Below, one piece after another: positions 44,210 to 53,432 of a stretch of 64,000 nt of DNA. Each line of letters starts with the position of its first letter. The stretch's first letter is position 1. Origin of the DNA: Arachnopeziza araneosa (taxonomy: Eukaryota > Ascomycota > Leotiomycetes > Helotiales > Arachnopezizaceae); assembly GCA_003988855.1 (NCBI GenBank), contig QYAI01000145.1, positions 1 to 64,000 of the forward strand, given 5' to 3'. The notes beneath the pieces are model-generated. The model did not search any database, was not told the origin of the DNA, and saw nothing but the letters and a program-made list of their open reading frames with translations. The position numbers and the translations under genes were made by a program.

Positions 44210-45733
44210 TCAAAATCGCCACTGCGATCTTGCGAATGCCTCAATTGCTTTTGTTGGCTTTGAAGCTGGGCCATATTTCTTCATGAATTCCTCCACGGCC
44301 AAGACGAACTTATCAAGATGATGATCCTGGAGCTCAATATTGAGAACAACGAAACCCCGCTGAGCCATATAGATACCATTCTCAAGCATATGATGCCAGA
44401 AGAGAGCTTGAATTTCCTTCTTTCCGTGTCCTGAAACATGAATGTTAATCATGCTTCCCTGACCAGTGACCCAGAGTTTCAAAGGCTCATTTAGGGTAGC
44501 AGTGTCAGGATCGAAGTTTTCCCTATCCATTAAAAAAGATGATGGTTGGTGCTTCGAGAATACACGTTGAATATCCAACTTCAGTTTGTTACCCATCTTG
44601 TTTAGGCGTTCGACAGCAACTTCGTCATAAATTTCCATGCCAGTACAGCCTGCTGCCATTGTGATAATATTGTTGTTGAAGGTTCCAGAGTGGCCAAGGG
44701 CCTTATTGCGAGGATCGAACATGCTCATTACTCCTCCATCTTTTCTACCACCAAAAGCACCAAATGTCATGCCTCCACCGATCCATTTGCCAAGAGTAAC
44801 GAGGTCAGGCTTGAGACCAAGAGTGGATGATAAACCATTGTAAGCAAGTCTTGAGGTCATGACCTCGTCAACGATGAAGAGTGCGCCCATATCATGTGCC
44901 GTCTTGTTCAAAAACTGAAGGAATTCCTTGGTTCCAACGATACAACCACCACTACCTTGAATTGGCTCCACAATGATTGCTGCAAGCTCATTCTTTTCAA
45001 CCCCTTCCAAGACAGCTTTTGTTCCCTCGATGTCGTTATATGGCGCGTAGACAAAATCATGTGGCAGGTTGGTGTTGAGACGATTGATCGGCGAAGGGAA
45101 GGAAAGAGTACCACCGTGATAACCGTTGTGGAAAACAAGTATAGTATCTCTATTGGTGAAAGCAATAGCAGCAGCTAAAGCCATTGTGTTGGCTTCCGTT
45201 CCAGAATTGGTAAAACGTACCAATTCAACACCTGAAGGACCGAAGCGGGTCGTGACTTTTCGAGCAAGTTTTCTCTCCCAAACATTAGGCCCTCCATAGT
45301 TCCAGCCATGAGTCATAGCGCTGGAAACTGCAGCTGCAATCTTTTCATTGGAATGGCCATAGATGCCAGCAGTGTATTCGCCCAGGAAGTCGACATAAGT
45401 GTCGCCATCAAGACTCAACAATTCACATCCATTTCCGGCCACTTCATCGGTGTCAGATCGAAAGATGAGATAGTTTGAGAAGAATAACTTACAGAAGCAG
45501 ATGGGGAATGGGCTGGCATGAAGGACAGTTCTTGTGTTACCTCCAGGAAAGTCCTCACAGGCTTCTTTGAAAGAGGCGAAACTCTTGGGGTTGTCGATAG
45601 TATATCTTGACTGCTTTGAGGATAGCGCATCCGAGAGAGCGCTAACGAGCGTAAATGGAGGGGCATTGGGGTTCAATAGTTTACTATTATTTGCGTTGTC
45701 TCCATCTACATGGGCCTCATCTTGTGATGTCAT
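44210..45733 (-). CDS. Class III PLP-dependent aminotransferase, glutamate-1-semialdehyde aminomutase-like
   Basis: Two exons (45733-45493, 45441-44210; intron 51 bp) give 490 residues. The splice changes PFPICF directly to LAGNGCELLSLDGD, restoring the family text. Diagnostic blocks are FTNSGTEANTMALAAA, FHNGYHGGTL, AAIIVEPIQGSGG, LFIVDEVMTSRL (cofactor Asp272) and VTLGKWIGGGMTFGAFGG (Schiff-base Lys299). The family includes glutamate-1-semialdehyde 2,1-aminomutases and omega-aminotransferases. Fungi make aminolevulinate by the Shemin route, so a true haem-pathway role is unlikely and the substrate is open. There is no targeting peptide, so it is probably cytosolic. The start codon is 333 bp from the divergent DUF2470 gene. 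Confidence 0.9.
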   Translation of the reverse strand: MTSQDEAHVDGDNANNSKLLNPNAPPFTLVSALSDALSSKQSRYTIDNPKSFASFKEACEDFPGGNTRTVLHASPFPICFCKLFFSNYLIFRSDTDEVAGNGCELLSLDGDTYVDFLGEYTAGIYGHSNEKIAAAVSSAMTHGWNYGGPNVWERKLARKVTTRFGPSGVELVRFTNSGTEANTMALAAAIAFTNRDTILVFHNGYHGGTLSFPSPINRLNTNLPHDFVYAPYNDIEGTKAVLEGVEKNELAAIIVEPIQGSGGCIVGTKEFLQFLNKTAHDMGALFIVDEVMTSRLAYNGLSSTLGLKPDLVTLGKWIGGGMTFGAFGGRKDGGVMSMFDPRNKALGHSGTFNNNIITMAAGCTGMEIYDEVAVERLNKMGNKLKLDIQRVFSKHQPSSFLMDRENFDPDTATLNEPLKLWVTGQGSMINIHVSGHGKKEIQALFWHHMLENGIYMAQRGFVVLNIELQDHHLDKFVLAVEEFMKKYGPASKPTKAIEAFARSQWRF

Positions 45734-46066
45734 GTTGCTGGAGGAAGAAGGGTGGGGAACGTGAAAGTTGTGAGTAGTTGTAGGTAATGGACGTGATGTT
45801 GTCGGAAACGAAAAATACGAAAGTGAAATTCCAAGAATGGAATTACAAAAGTGAAATTCACAACAGCAATATCAACAAAATAAGAAAAGTTGCCGATATT
45901 CACCAAAAGTGACATCGTCCGAAAGAGGAAAGGCAAGCCGATTTGGGATGACTAAGCACAACATGGTTCAGCTTTGTTACTTCTACTACTCGAGCCCGCC
46001 TTGATAACAGTCAGCCTCTCACGGTTCTTCTCGTCCTCAATCTTCAGATCAATTGCATTCAAAAAT
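45734..46066. promoter_or_regulatory. Shared divergent promoter, aminotransferase / DUF2470 gene
   Basis: 333 bp between divergent start codons. It contains a stretch with repeated GTGAAATTCCA/GTGAAATTCAC elements (about 45821-45861). Co-regulation of the two genes is possible. Confidence 0.4.
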
Positions 46067-46747
46067 ATGGCAGATCCAAAAGCTACTGCCGCCAAAGCTC
46101 GAATCATCCAACATATGAACGCCGACCATGCAGATTCTTTATCCCTCTACCTCCAACACTTCTCTAAGCTCTCTGCTGGCCAATCTCGTGGTGCGGATCT
46201 TGAAGACATCTCCCTCGAATCGATGACAGTACGAACAAAAGATAGCAAGAAGCATATGATTCCGTTCAATCCACCAATGTCCTCCTGGGCAGATGCAAGG
46301 ACGAGAACGGTAGACATGGATCGCGAAGCTCGAACAGCTCTCGATATCTCCTCAATTCGAGTCACACAATATCTACCCCCCTCTTCGATTCCTCATATTG
46401 CAGTCTTTGCCATCTGCTCTTTTACTTTCATGATCTTCGTCCTAGCATATCGGGACATGATTGTGCCAGGCACTTGGTTCTACGATACACTGCTACCATA
46501 TTTTCCTGGCGGGCCCAAGTTTTTTGTATCGCTTGCTAAAAATATTGCCTTCCCAACAGCTGCTTTACACATTGGCGAGACTTGGTATCTGGACAAGACA
46601 AGGCTTAAAAAATATGGAATCGAAAGGGGAACTCTGCTGTGGTGGAAGTGGGCAGCAAGCTGTTTCTTGGAGGGTGCGGGGTGCTTCCATAGGATTGATG
46701 CAGAAGTTAAAAGGAAGACTGATGATGCTGCTGCAAAGAAGCATTGA
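46067..46747 (+). CDS. DUF2470-domain membrane protein
   Basis: One exon, 226 residues. The N-terminal DUF2470-type domain (about 8-95) shows RIIQHMNADHADSLSLYLQH and TVRTKDSKKHMIPFNPPMSS, a fold related to haem-utilisation (HugZ-like) proteins. A transmembrane segment (about 106-127, HIAVFAICSFTFMIFVLAYR) and a further hydrophobic helix in the C-terminal half follow, with a Lys-rich end (KRKTDDAAAKKH) that could be an ER-retrieval-like tail. The domain's HNADH-like motif is kept as HMNADH. The role in fungi is not established; haem or flavin binding is a family-level suggestion. The ATG at 46067 is chosen over an upstream in-frame ATG that would add a Leu/Ser-rich leader. Confidence 0.82.
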   Translation: MADPKATAAKARIIQHMNADHADSLSLYLQHFSKLSAGQSRGADLEDISLESMTVRTKDSKKHMIPFNPPMSSWADARTRTVDMDREARTALDISSIRVTQYLPPSSIPHIAVFAICSFTFMIFVLAYRDMIVPGTWFYDTLLPYFPGGPKFFVSLAKNIAFPTAALHIGETWYLDKTRLKKYGIERGTLLWWKWAASCFLEGAGCFHRIDAEVKRKTDDAAAKKH

Positions 46748-47715
46748 GGAAACTCGAGATCTCTATACGGAAGCGCCCAGAGGATTATCTCAGCATGTAG
46801 ACAAAAGGAACAACATGGGTGGTCGGGAATAGCTTCACGCCATGGATCTGCAAGAGAACTGAACCGAACCACGATGTTCCTTGCTACGCCTCGAGCACAA
46901 AATCTGTTTGGTCTACTTAGAGACCATCATACGCCGTCGGGATCTGACTTGGAGTTGGCATTCTTGGCCTCCAGATTGCTGCAGCCAGTTGGAATTATCG
47001 ACTTCGCTGACAATATGCCATGTCTCTCGTAAGGCAAGTCATGGATCAAGATGATTCTCTGACAAAACCTGAGGCAGATAACGAGCTGTACATTCTGTTA
47101 GATGACTTGCGGAAGAGAGTGGAAAAAAGTGGGAGAATTTCGAGAATTTGCTCAACTTTCTGAAAGGGTTATGTTGCGTATTCTATATCATTTTAAACCC
47201 CATAGAAGTTCGATGATAGCTACCTTCAATACCGAGGAAGGACGGTACCATCTTGGGTTGATGAAAGATGGTCAACCTAGAAAACACTTTTTGACTACCA
47301 AATACTTTCACTGTTTTCTTCCCCGCATTATATCAATCTTTTATTCTTTTCATCGCTGGGTTTAATCCCTAGCATAAAATAGTGCAGCAAAGGGTTTCAG
47401 TCTGTCACGAAATTGACTGTGAAATATATCTTGGCATTCATATGCCTTTTCCCATCTGGCTTGCCCTGGCCATGAGACTCTTCCAATGTGTCTCATTTTT
47501 GTTAGTTCCAATCTATGAAAACGACTTTTGAGTATGGTGCTAAATAAATCCCTGGGTATATCTCTAGGTTGTCCCTAATTACATCTGAGTCTCGTTTAAA
47601 GCAGCTCACTCGCACTCATGTTAGCTACCCAAAAAACGTTCAGTACAAAGGTCAAGCGGTAAAATTTATCAACAAATCGCCAACCTTCAGACTATTTCTG
47701 AGGTTATTGAGCCAT
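46748..47715. other. Intergenic between convergent genes, possible small ORF
   Basis: 968 bp between convergent genes. A short frame at about 46872-47032 (plus) reads MFLATPRAQNLFGLLRDHHT and on to VGIIDFADNMPCLS, followed in another frame by MDQDDSLTKPEADNELYILL. They could be two exons of a small gene joined at a GTAAGG donor, but I could not close a model. Nothing else was recognised. Confidence 0.35.
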
Positions 47716-48396
47716 TTATTGATCAGTTTTCTGGCCTAAAATCCACAAGAAGGGTGTCATTTTCGACTCTCCTTTTCCAGTCTCCTCTTCGTCAACCACA
47801 ACATTACCCTCAACTATTTGCCATCCCGCTCTCTCCACCATCTGTACATTCCCCTCCTCATCCCACCCACTCCACCACATCCTCTCGCCCAACCAATTCT
47901 CATTCCAAGTCCCAGAATTATCCGTCGTCCCGAAATTTCCCAAGAACCAGCCACTTGGTTTCACCCATTCGAAAACCCTCTTCATCAAGACCTCCTGCTC
48001 ACCACGAGGCAGATGGATAATACTATACATTGCAACCACAGCGTCAAAACTGGCCGGCTCAAATTTCAGATCTATCATATCACTCTTAATAAACTCAGCT
48101 CCGGTAGGGACATTCGCTTTTGCGAGGGTAATTTGTGCGCTGGAGATATCAACGCCGATTACATCTCCCCGCTGAGCGAGAAGCTGGGTACAAGGAACAC
48201 CGGCTCCGCATCCCAATTCGAGGATTCGAAGTCGTGGAGATATGGGGAATTTTTCGAGGAGCTTGGCTGTGTACGTGGTTCGGGGTGTGGGCTTTGATTG
48301 GGTCCAGTCGAGATAGCGAGGTGCGATAAGGTCGTAGGACTCCTCTATGGTTTTCTTTACGCTGGAGTTCTCGGCCGCCATGCTTAACTTGCACAA
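47716..48396 (-). CDS. Class I SAM-dependent methyltransferase
   Basis: One exon, 226 residues from ATG 48396 or 221 from the in-frame ATG at 48381, which gives the more typical start MAAENSSVKKTIEESYD. SAM-binding motif I is RILELGCGAGVPCTQLL, the acidic residue after strand 2 is in VIGVDISSAQITLAK, motif II is FDAVVAMYSIIHLPRGEQ, and the post-I region KSDMIDLKF is present. This is the UbiE/type-11-like group of small-molecule methyltransferases; the substrate is unknown. It has no signal peptide or membrane segment. Confidence 0.88.
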   Translation of the reverse strand: MCKLSMAAENSSVKKTIEESYDLIAPRYLDWTQSKPTPRTTYTAKLLEKFPISPRLRILELGCGAGVPCTQLLAQRGDVIGVDISSAQITLAKANVPTGAEFIKSDMIDLKFEPASFDAVVAMYSIIHLPRGEQEVLMKRVFEWVKPSGWFLGNFGTTDNSGTWNENWLGERMWWSGWDEEGNVQMVERAGWQIVEGNVVVDEEETGKGESKMTPFLWILGQKTDQ

Positions 48397-48865
48397 AGAC
48401 GAATAATCAGAGTTGTGGTCTTTTTTTGCAGCAATCTCGCTGGCTAAGTTGATTTATATTCCATTTATGAGAGCTACAGTAACGTGAGTCACGCCGAAAG
48501 CTGTTCCCACGTGACGACGATCGTGACGACGAGATTGGTTTTTCGGAAGATGAATTCCCTTGAGCGTATCTTTGCTACTTTTATTTACTGACAAATGGTA
48601 AACAGCGGTCCATCGTATGTCTGCTAATTGTGTTGACACTCCACCAGCTTCACCACGCAAAATTCGTGATATGACCTTCGAAAGAATGGAAGAGAGTCCC
48701 TGATCTTCGTTTACATCAGTTGCTCGTCACTCAAAGCTCGATAGATCTGTTTCTTGACCGGAATCTTGACACCTCCCAACCCTCTGGCTCACCTGACCTC
48801 GCTCAGACTGTCTCAAGCCCGGTTCAAGCCTGCTCAGGTCTGCCAATCTATCTCACAGGAAATCG
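48397..48865. other. Intergenic spacer
   Basis: 469 bp upstream of the methyltransferase. Contains a near-repeat, CACGTGACGACGATCGTGACGACGAG (about 48509-48533, written here in two halves of the same GTGACGACGA unit), which may be regulatory. No gene seen. Confidence 0.35.
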
Positions 48866-49588
48866 TCAACTTTTAACGAGGGGCCTGAAAAGGCCTCCTT
48901 TCCCAGCCAGGGATCTCAAATCTGTTCCTACTCCACCGTCGAAAGCCTCTACGTGCAGGTCTTTTGCCTCCTCATAGCGGAAATACCCGCACAGGATTTT
49001 GCCGAAGTTGCCTATTGCGATGTACAGGTCTTCCGGCTTGGTCAAGGGAGACTTCCTCATTCCTCCCGTTGCTTGCTCGTGAAATTGCAGGGACTCTCGG
49101 AATCTTCCTCCAAAACATTTGGTCGAAGCTAAGGTGTCCATAGCTTTGAGTGTCTTGGGGTGATTTGGGCCTAGGGGTTTGGGGCAAGCTTGATACACCT
49201 GGTCCCGAAGCTGAGCTGCTTCGTTTGCCCGGGTTCGATTTTAATATGTTTCTGATAGGAACAACTTTATGCCCATCACAGCAGGATCCTCGTTGCCATT
49301 TTTGCTGCAGATAAAGTCTTTCACTGCTACCTGGAGTTCCTCTGCCTCCCTCCATAAGCCGCACTCCTGATAGACTCGACTAAATTTGGCGAATTCCAAT
49401 GCCTGTCTTCGACCAAATCTACTTTCGAGTGCCAGCATCCAAATAACCCGCCACTTCTTTCGGTTGTTACTTATCTTCGAGTTGATGTCCGCTTGATACT
49501 TCCGAACATGGTCGATATGAGGCAAGAGATTCCTGCCTATGTTTGCTTCTTTCTCCGAATTACCGTGCGGAGGTAGGATGATAGCATT
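48866..49588 (-). pseudogene. Truncated TPR (NLR-type C-terminal) gene with in-frame stop
   Basis: A continuous minus-strand frame of about 240 codons begins abruptly in the linker typical of NACHT/NB-ARC-TPR proteins (EANIGRNLLPHIDHVRKYQ) and runs through TPR-like units: FSRVYQECGLWREAEELQ, LGPNHPKTLKAMDTLA and YIAIGNFGKILCGYFRYEEA. The in-frame TAA at 49243-49241 falls exactly between LFLSETY and NRTRANEAAQLRD, where a Gln (CAA) codon would fit. No nucleotide-binding domain or start precedes it, and the end degrades after LHVEAF. It is a remnant of a fungal NLR-like gene, paralogous in pattern to the fragment at 56037-57113. Confidence 0.75.
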
Positions 49589-50008
49589 AAATAATCATGT
49601 TGCGCATAGGAGCAAAGATGTAGATGTAGGGTGAGGATCTAGAGTGCAAATGGAGGAGAACCGGGGTTGTCGAGTAAAGGATAGAGGTTCGGTTAAAGTT
49701 TAGTTTTAACGTTTCTGGAGCAAATATCGTTTCGCGTGCTATTTCCTACTTACGTCGTGACATAGTACGATATGAAATGTCACAAAGCTCGCCCTGTAGT
49801 CAGTAAAACTTACCTATGCCACGGCCTCTTAGAGAATTATGTAAAACCCAATTAGGAGAGGTGGGATCGTGAACTTGTCCTCTTGACCTCTAACCCTCTG
49901 AACCTCTCGGCGTTGAATACTTCTAGAGTATTCTGGAACGTAGTTGTTTATGTCCATCAGTACATTTGTTTTCGCAACCTATCGCCATCTTCATCTTCTC
50001 TCTCTCTT

Positions 50009-50039
<31 letters not shown>

Positions 50040-50253
50040 TTCTCTCTCTCCCCCCTTCTCACTTGTCCAAGTGTTCAAGTCTCTGCCACACCAAAGTTTC
50101 CAGTCAAGAAGTATTCCGATGCCACAGGAATTGAAACGGGGTGCCGACCGTTGCTACATAGTCCCCTTCTGTTCATTTTCGAACGCCTAGCTACCACCTA
50201 CTTTCAATCTTCATTTCCATTCCGTCTTTATCACCGCACGTGCAAATCCAGTA
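49589..50253. other. Intergenic with CT-rich microsatellite
   Basis: 665 bp between the TPR remnant and the microprotein gene. It contains a (CT)n tract at 49993-50055. Open frames through the tract (for example 49944-50495) are Ser/Leu repeats and are not credible genes. Confidence 0.5.
49993..50055. repeat. Interrupted (TC)n microsatellite
   Basis: About 63 bp of CT dinucleotides broken by CTTTC interruptions and ending in a C6 run. Polypyrimidine on the plus strand. Confidence 0.9.
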
Positions 50254-50504
50254 TTAGATCTTTACGTAATTTCGTTCTCGAAGTGGGTTTTGGGGACGTA
50301 GGCGCGAATGTTTTTGAGTTGCGGAAATTTCGCGGCTGCGTTGCTGATGGCCTAGAATTAGCGCAAGTGAGATTTAACAGGAGGAAGCAGCTGAATTACC
50401 AACTCACCTCGTGGATCGTTGCAATAGATGCTGCCAAAGAAAGCCAGTGCCACAAAGAAGACCGCAACACCGACATTAACGAATACTGGAACTAACAGCG
50501 ACAT
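50254..50504 (-). CDS. Putative 64-residue single-pass membrane microprotein
   Basis: Two exons (50504-50408 and 50351-50254) with a 56-bp GT-AG intron (donor GTGAGT, acceptor TTCTAG, CTAAT near the acceptor). Exon 1 encodes a strikingly clean membrane segment, MSLLVPVFVNVGVAVFFVAL, then AFFGSIYCNDPRG. Exon 2 in the spliced phase gives GHQQRSREISATQKHSRLRP and ends NYVKI. The alternative frame of exon 2 (ISNAAAKFPQLKNIRAYVPK) looks more protein-like, so the splice may differ from my model. I recognise no family. Such genes are often missed by annotation. Confidence 0.45.
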
Positions 50505-50621
50505 GTTGCAGGAGATGTCGCGAGCACAAAACCAGGAGGTTAATAGTTAGAGAATCCCTAAAGGTGCTCGCGATAGAGGGTCTTGGATTGTAAGGAGTAG
50601 TGTCGAGGGTGTGCACTGTAC

Positions 50622-50652
<31 letters not shown>

Positions 50653-51602
50653 GAAGGCTCAGGGTAAAAGAGAAGGCTCCCTTAACACAAACATTTAAGA
50701 GCAACCACTGCTCCGTAAAGAGGTAAGAAACGAACAGGCTGATTTTCTGTGACTGTGTCGCAGCCGGATTAAGCCTCAACGCAGGTTAGTTGGCAGATGT
50801 GTGCAGGGTATACGGAGGAGGCCGCGGTCAAAAGTTGGTTGATTACAGGGCCTCCATACACTAAATGCCCTGTAAATAAGTAACTAAGAAGATTTGCAGG
50901 CTTTTAGCTTCCTGTAACTATAAGCTTCGTACGCTGGAAAACACTAGACAGGGAAAAGCTATGATCTATTCTTAGTAGAGCACTTTATGTTGCACGAAAT
51001 GGGGTGCACTGCAAAAGGTGGTGGAAAAGTCTGCGTTTCTATGTGTGCGCTACGGGGCCTTATATGGAGGCTAAGCGAGGGTCACGTGTCAACCAGCTCT
51101 GCAACCCTTTAGTTATAACTCTTAATATAGCCTATAAGACCTTAGTCATAGTTTTATCTTACCCAGTTAAAGGCTTAAAAGGCGTAAAGATAAGCTGTTA
51201 TCTTGCTAAAATATAGGCCTTAAAGCCTAGAATTATAGGGCTTTTACGCTGTAATCGACTAACTTTTAACCGCCGTCTCCTCCGTACTAGATTAGATGTG
51301 ATGTTCGTGCAGCGAACCAATCAAGCAGGGCCCCTCATGCATGCGCTACGGCAAGGAGATAAACCCAAGATAGGGCAGTACCTAGGACGCGTGATCGGGG
51401 TTTTTAAGCGCACCCTCCTCACAAACACTCTCTGCTGACTTTAATTCAATTGTGCTCCAAAGGTTGATTCGATTTCCACAATTAGCCTCCCTTTTGAATT
51501 GATCGCAACTATTAGTCTCTCGAGGCTTTCATTTTCACGATTACTCTTGTCCCAACCATTGCATCAATCTTCTGCGACAGCTCCCTCGTCACACCGCCTA
51601 CA
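50505..51602. other. Divergent spacer with GGCT repeat and TA-rich tract
   Basis: 1.1 kb between the microprotein start and the ceramide synthase start. It holds a GGCT microsatellite (50622-50652) and, at about 51085-51290, a segment dense in TA dinucleotides with AGGCCTTAAAGCCTA-like palindromes, as left by repeat-induced point mutation. The ceramide synthase promoter must lie in the last few hundred bases. Confidence 0.45.
50622..50652. repeat. (GGCT)n microsatellite
   Basis: About 7.75 perfect GGCT units. It sits roughly 120 bp upstream of the microprotein start codon. Confidence 0.92.
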
Positions 51603-53264
51603 ATGAGCAGCGTCAATGCAGCTCACTACGAAAAGATTGAATCTGCTTCCGAATCGATACAGCCAACCGGAAATAATGATCTCGATGTAGAATTGGAGCT
51701 GGCGAGGCTCGCACATCACTCGAAGCCCCGAAAGTTCAGAAGAGACGACAGCCTTTTCGAAACTGTCCCTCAATGCTCCCCTGGGTTCGCACCTCACACG
51801 GCTAAAGACGGGAGCCCTCTGTTAGATGCCCTTCAATGGATTTTCGGCCATCAGACTGGTATTTGGGACTGCGATACCCCTTATCTACAGGATGTCTAAT
51901 TGGTTTTGATAGCTGTTCCGATCATTCTTCTCACGCTCCTTTTTTGGACGCACGTGTGCTTTCCTCAAACTCGCACACAAACTCGGAAGTTCTTCCAACT
52001 TTCCTATTACAACCCGGATACTGGTAAATACGCCCTAGGACCCAATGACGCGTCGTTGGTGGGTTTTTGGGTGCTTGTTTTCACCGGACTTCGGGCGGCC
52101 ACAATGGATTATGCTTTGATGCCACTGGCAAAGAAGGCTGGTGTCAAGACGGCGAGAGACCAGGTCAGGTTCTGCGAGCAGGCGTGGCTTCTGGTCTACT
52201 ATTCTTTCTTCTGGACACTGGGCATGGTGGGTCGCTCACCCTGTGATACCATGGAAACTGCACATCTAACAATCTCAGTACATCATGATTAATTCCGACT
52301 ACTGGCTCAATCTCAAGAACATGTGGACCAACTTTCCTAACCGAGAGAGTGACGGACTGCACAAATGGTACACGCTAACGCAGTACGCCTTTTGGGTACA
52401 GCAATTCATAGTCCTCCACATCGAGAAGCGAAGAAAGGATCATTGGCAAATGTTCGCCCATCATGTTGTCACTACGCTCTTGATATTCTGCAGCTACTGC
52501 TACCACCAAACAAGAGTCGCTAACTTAATCCTCTGCATTATGGATGTAGTTGATCTCTTCTTCCCGGTATTATAACCCAGCTTTCCTAACCTCTTCTTCC
52601 AATCTAACATCCTACTTAGACTGCAAAATGCCTCAAATATGCGGGCTACAATACCCTCTGTGATATAATGTTTGGCCTCTTCATGATCGTCTGGATAATT
52701 GCACGACATATCATATTTATGATGGCGACCTATTCAGTCTACGCCCATAGTAATACGGTCAGCCCCCCAGGATGCTACCGGGGCAAGATGGGCTCAATAA
52801 CAGGACCATTTCCACCCCCCGACCGATATGGACATCTCCTCGAGCCCTTCATCGACCCAGAAGGACTGGTGTGTTGGACTGGGCAAGTAAGGTGGGGATT
52901 CGTGAATTCTCTCCTTTTCTTGCAAGTCCTCACTCTTGTGTGGTTCTCTATGATTGTTAAGGTTGCTGTCAAAGTCGTGAGAGGCGGTCAAGCAGACGAC
53001 ACTCGGAGCGAGGATGAAGCCGAAGTCGATACAGAGCTAAAGAAAGGAAAGAGTGTCGAGGCGACCGAGCCCTCGGATAACGGAGGAGAATTGCAACCAT
53101 TTGAAGAAAAAGTCGGTGTGGATTCCCTCAATCTCAGAGGCAGAACGTCGCTTGCGTCCCAGAAGCGATACCAGAAAAGCGCCAGTTACGCAAGCGGAGC
53201 CAGCATAGCCAGCAAAAAACAATTGCTGGATAGGATAGGATGTGAGAAGAAGACTTTGGATTGA
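51603..53264 (+). CDS. Ceramide synthase (TLC/Lag1 family)
   Basis: Four exons (51603-51858, 51913-52226, 52279-52566, 52620-53264; introns 54, 52 and 53 bp) give 500 residues. A soluble N-terminus precedes the first membrane helix (AVPIILLTLLFWTHVCF). The TLC/Lag1 region follows, with the catalytic-site double histidine His251-His252 in WQMFAHHVVTTLLIFCSY and the acidic motif IMDVVDLFFP straddling the third splice. Several later helices and a charged, Ser-rich cytosolic tail end the protein. These enzymes join a fatty acyl-CoA to a sphingoid base in the ER. The tail (about 400-500) resembles the regulatory tails of fungal Lag1 proteins. It is the one clearly intact large gene among neighbours that carry stops. 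Confidence 0.93.
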
Positions 53265-53432
53265 AATGCACGTTGACAGGCATACACGCAGAGGAAATAT
53301 ATGTTTGCTTCGCGTTGGTTGTGGGTGGCCAGAGTGTGCAAAAGTTCGATATGGATTTGTGGTGAGTATTAGGTCTATCTTCGTAAAAATGGATCACGTT
53401 TCAGGTCTTTCATGGTCTATAGTATTTTGTTT

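Noticed and set aside
49944..50495. 183-codon plus-strand frame rich in Ser, Leu and Phe
   Set aside because: It is generated by the CT microsatellite and shares no domain; the repeat reads open in several frames.
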